From: Caenispirillum salinarum_A
Lineage (GTDB): Bacteria > Pseudomonadota > Alphaproteobacteria > Rhodospirillales > Rhodospirillaceae
DNA length: 64,000 nucleotides
NCBI RefSeq assembly: GCF_044803115.1
Contig: NZ_CP085224.1
Span: 2,294,001-2,358,000 of the forward strand
Reading direction: 5' to 3'
In this document: positions 61,682-64,000 of the stretch, piece by piece
Position numbering within the stretch: position 1 is the stretch's first letter
Layout of the letters: every line of letters starts with the position of its first letter
Made by a program: the position numbers and the translations under genes
Notes under the pieces: model-generated
What the model was told of the DNA's origin: nothing
Seen by the model: the letters and a program-made list of their open reading frames with translations, nothing else
Database searches by the model: none

Positions 61682-62338
61682 ATGTCCAATGATCAGGATC
61701 GCAAGCCGACCTTCATCAAGCGGCTCTGGGGCTGGTTCTGGGGCCCGGCCGGCGCCATCTCGCTGGGCGTGCTGCTGGTGGGCGGCTTCATCGCCGGCAT
61801 CGTCTTCTGGGGCGGTTTCCACACCGCCATGGAGATGACCAACAACGAGGAGTTCTGCATCTCCTGCCACGAGATGGGCGACAACGTCTATGTCGAGTAC
61901 GCGGGCACGGTGCACGACCAGAACGCCTCGGGCGTGCGGGCGACCTGCCCGGACTGCCACGTGCCGCACGAGTGGCAGCACAAGGTGGTGCGCAAGATCC
62001 AGGCGACGCGCGAGCTGTGGCACACCGCGCTCGGCACCATCGACACGCCCGAGAAGTTCGAGTCCAAGCGCCTGGAACTGGCGCAGAACGTGTGGCGGGC
62101 CATGAAGGAAACCGACAGCCGCGAATGCCGCAACTGTCACGATTTCGACGCCATGGACGTCACCCTTCAGTCCAAGCGCGCCCGTGAGAACCACTTGCGC
62201 GCCACCGACGAGGGCCTGACCTGCATCGACTGCCACAAGGGCATCGCGCACGAGCTGCCCAAGGGCGCCTACGGCATCAACCCGGAGTTGGTCTACCGCC
62301 ACGCCAACCCGAAGCCGGACGCCAAGCCGGAGGGGTGA
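61682..62338 (+). CDS. napC: NapC tetraheme cytochrome c quinol dehydrogenase
   Basis: A 218-residue membrane-anchored cytochrome of the NapC/NirT family. An N-terminal anchor (about 15-45) is followed by four CxxCH motifs: CISCH, CPDCH, CRNCH and CIDCH. It takes electrons from quinol and feeds NapB. AAGGAGG precedes the ATG. The stop overlaps the first possible start of the moaA frame. Confidence 0.96.
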   Translation: MSNDQDRKPTFIKRLWGWFWGPAGAISLGVLLVGGFIAGIVFWGGFHTAMEMTNNEEFCISCHEMGDNVYVEYAGTVHDQNASGVRATCPDCHVPHEWQHKVVRKIQATRELWHTALGTIDTPEKFESKRLELAQNVWRAMKETDSRECRNCHDFDAMDVTLQSKRARENHLRATDEGLTCIDCHKGIAHELPKGAYGINPELVYRHANPKPDAKPEG

Positions 62339-62412
62339 TCGTCCGTCCAACCGCCGCCGGGCCTGTCCCTCCTGGGCCCGGCGGACCTGAGACTCAACCG
62401 GAGTTCGCCGCC

Positions 62413-63402
62413 ATGGCGCCGTCGCTGACCGATCTTCTTGGCCGCCGCATCACCTACCTGCGCCTGTCGGTGACGGAGCGCTGCGACTTCCGTTGCCACT
62501 ACTGCATTGCCGAGGACCAGGCCTTCGCGCCCAAGTCCCGCGTGCTGTCGATCGAGGAACTGGGACAGGTGGCCGACGCCTTCCTGGACCTGGGCGTCAC
62601 CGACATCCGCCTGACGGGCGGCGAGCCGCTGACCCGCAAGGGCCTGCCGGCGCTGCTCGATCACCTGGGCCGACGGCGCGCGGAAGGCCGCCTCAAGGCG
62701 CTGACGCTGACCACCAACGGCAGCATGCTGGAAGGCTTCGTGCCCCTGCTGGCGCAGTCCGGTGTCGGGCGTGTCAACGTGTCGCTGGATACCGTCGACG
62801 ACGCCCTGTTCTCGCGTATCACCCGGCGCGGCGACCTGTCGGCCGTGATGTCCGGAATCAGCGCGGCGAAGGCGGCCGGGATGGGCGTGAAGCTGAACTG
62901 CGTGGTGCAGAAGGGTGTAAATGACAGCCCGCATCACATTGACAGGCTTATTGAATTCGCCGCCGCGCGTGGCCACGACCTGACCTTCATCGAGGTCATG
63001 CCCATCGGCCCGGCGGCCTTCGATTTCCACCGCCACTACCGCCCCATGGATGACCTGAAGGCAGAGCTTGCGCGCCGTTGGACGCTGCTTCCCGACGCCC
63101 ACCGCACACCCGGCCCGTCGCGTTACTGGCGGTGTGTGGAGACCGGCGGGCGCATCGGCTTCATTGCCGCCACCAGCGCCTGCTTCTGCGCCGGCTGCAA
63201 CCGCGTGCGGGTCGCGTCGGACGGAATGCTCTACCCCTGTCTCGGCCAGGATCACGCCGTTGACCTGCGCGTGCCGCTGCGCTCGGCCGAGCCCGATGCG
63301 CTGAAGGGCGCCATCGCCCGCGCCATCGGCCTCAAGCCCGACGGCCACCGCTTCCACGACGGCGCGACGCCCGGCCGCGCCATGAATGCGACGGGCGGGT
63401 GA
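62413..63402 (+). CDS. moaA: MoaA, GTP 3',8-cyclase
   Basis: A 329-residue radical SAM enzyme that starts molybdopterin synthesis. The first cluster is held by Cys24-x3-Cys28-x2-Cys31 (ERCDFRCHYC), the second by CFCAGCNRVR and a Cys in LYPCLG. The chain ends in Gly-Gly, as MoaA requires for its activity with MoaC. ATG 62413 was chosen because GGAG is about 9 bases upstream; an open frame from GTG 62335 adds 26 residues of low-complexity sequence. Its placement after napC fits cofactor supply for NapA. No other moa or moe genes are in the window. Confidence 0.95.
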   Translation: MAPSLTDLLGRRITYLRLSVTERCDFRCHYCIAEDQAFAPKSRVLSIEELGQVADAFLDLGVTDIRLTGGEPLTRKGLPALLDHLGRRRAEGRLKALTLTTNGSMLEGFVPLLAQSGVGRVNVSLDTVDDALFSRITRRGDLSAVMSGISAAKAAGMGVKLNCVVQKGVNDSPHHIDRLIEFAAARGHDLTFIEVMPIGPAAFDFHRHYRPMDDLKAELARRWTLLPDAHRTPGPSRYWRCVETGGRIGFIAATSACFCAGCNRVRVASDGMLYPCLGQDHAVDLRVPLRSAEPDALKGAIARAIGLKPDGHRFHDGATPGRAMNATGG

Positions 63403-63432
63403 GGCGCCCTGTGGCTGACGGGTTGCGGGTAT

Positions 63433-63598
63433 AGCCACCAAGACACGAAGAACACCAAGAAACCGCGCCCGTCTGCCGCGACGGTGGCTCGATCATGCGG
63501 GCCGTCAGGGCCGCCTCATTACGAATGCCCGCGGCGCCGCTGATCCGACAGCGGCGCCGTTGGCACAATCTCTTGGTGTCCTTCGTGTCTTGGTGGCT
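63433..63598. repeat. 166-bp inverted-repeat element (MITE-like)
   Basis: The 28-base ends at 63433-63460 (starting AGCCACCAAGACACGAAG) and 63571-63598 are inverted repeats with one mismatch. The sequence TTCGTGTCTTGGTGG at the ends resembles a repeat scattered through many bacterial genomes. No coding frame of note lies inside. A second perfect hairpin lies near the right end. No clear target duplication is visible at the edges. Confidence 0.85.
63532..63559. repeat. Perfect 11-bp hairpin inside the repeat element
   Basis: CGGCGCCGCTG at 63532-63542 and CAGCGGCGCCG at 63549-63559 are perfectly complementary around a 6-base loop. No T run follows, so it is not a standard terminator. Confidence 0.85.
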
Positions 63599-63627
63599 TC
63601 ACCGCACCATGGCGCGGCACTGCGCAT

Positions 63628-64000
63628 TCACTCCGCCGCCACGCGCACCTCGGCCGCCAAATCCTCTTCCCGCGCGAAGGTCATGCCGAAGCGGTTGGCG
63701 AGGAAGTCGGGCAGGGCGATGTCCTCCTGCTTCACGAAACCCTTTTGCGCGATGCGGCCGGCCGCCAGCAGGTCCAGCACCGCGCAGACGCCCGAAGCCG
63801 TCGCCGTCTGGATGCCGGAGTAGGTGACGCCGGCGATCTCGCGGCCGTAGATCTTGTTGGCGTAGCATTCCTGCATCAGCCGCCCGTTCTTGCGTCCGCT
63901 GACGGTGACGAACACCAGGATCACGTCCTGCATGGTGCCGGGGATGGCGTGCTCCAGGATGTCCTTCAGCACGTCGCGCCGGTCGCCCAGGCGCAGGTCG
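63628..64000 (-). CDS. Saccharopine dehydrogenase-family protein, C-terminal part
   Basis: The last 124 codons of a gene whose start lies beyond the right edge; the frame is open to the edge. The visible part, including ILVFVTVSGRKNGRLMQECY, then ANKIYGREIAGVTYSGIQTA and ASGVCAVLDLLAAGRIAQKG, matches the C-terminal domain of saccharopine dehydrogenase-like or carboxynorspermidine dehydrogenase-like enzymes. Because the Rossmann domain is missing from view, the exact member cannot be decided. It is convergent with moaA. Confidence 0.8.
   Translation of the reverse strand, partial: DLRLGDRRDVLKDILEHAIPGTMQDVILVFVTVSGRKNGRLMQECYANKIYGREIAGVTYSGIQTATASGVCAVLDLLAAGRIAQKGFVKQEDIALPDFLANRFGMTFAREEDLAAEVRVAAE

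Overview
The window is GC-rich DNA from an alphaproteobacterium, most likely a nitrogen-fixing member of the Rhodospirillales (Azospirillum/Rhodospirillum-like). Clade indicators are GcrA, DUF1491, a ubiquinol-cytochrome c chaperone, the DUF177-rpmF-plsX-fabH-ihfA-merR order, and a NifA carrying the oxygen-sensitive cysteine spacing. The species cannot be fixed from sequence reading alone.

Layout. 1-5.3 kb: end of pntB, a small histidine-kinase-like ATPase, a GST/ThDP-enzyme pair, DUF1491, a hemerythrin and a LuxR-type response regulator. 5.3-5.5 kb: a gene-free stretch with a good promoter, a long hairpin, an unpaired CCUCCC stretch and an intrinsic terminator, read here as an unannotated small RNA. 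5.6-11.05 kb: one small cupin gene cut into three pieces by two different IS66-family elements, each with its own 8-bp target duplication; removing both restores a 121-codon frame. The cupin was the last gene of an operon with an FAD-linked oxidoreductase, divergent from an HxlR regulator. 13.4-26.2 kb: zinc peptidase, a polyamine-type ABC transporter, gcrA, an MFS carrier, an acyl-CoA synthetase, a tandem CAP protein and a PAS-EAL phosphodiesterase.

26.5-32.8 kb is a nif regulatory and cofactor operon: nifA, then (behind two NifA sites and a sigma-54 promoter) nifB-fdxN-LRV FeS protein-nifZ-nifT-SIR2-like protein, closed by a strong terminator. NifA would activate nifB when oxygen is low; NifB makes the FeMo-co precursor with electrons from ferredoxin. 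The SIR2-like protein has no assigned role. No nitrogenase structural genes are in the window.

32.9-51.8 kb: chemoreceptor, an unknown protein, the LigD/Ku end-joining pair, a large multi-PAS sensor kinase, a TauE-type permease, H+-pyrophosphatase, BamE, and the housekeeping run from the UQCC chaperone to MerR. A tRNA-Pro(GGG) follows. 52-64 kb: small proteins, a glycosyltransferase, CutA, a sensor kinase with a PilJ/NarX-like input domain, and divergently from it a complete periplasmic nitrate reductase operon napFDAGHBC followed by moaA for the molybdenum cofactor. A small inverted-repeat element with TTCGTGTCTTGGTGG-type ends precedes a truncated saccharopine dehydrogenase-like gene at the right edge.

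Physiologically the window describes a free-living, motile, microaerobic or denitrifying diazotroph. All functional calls rest on reading motifs; no database search was run.
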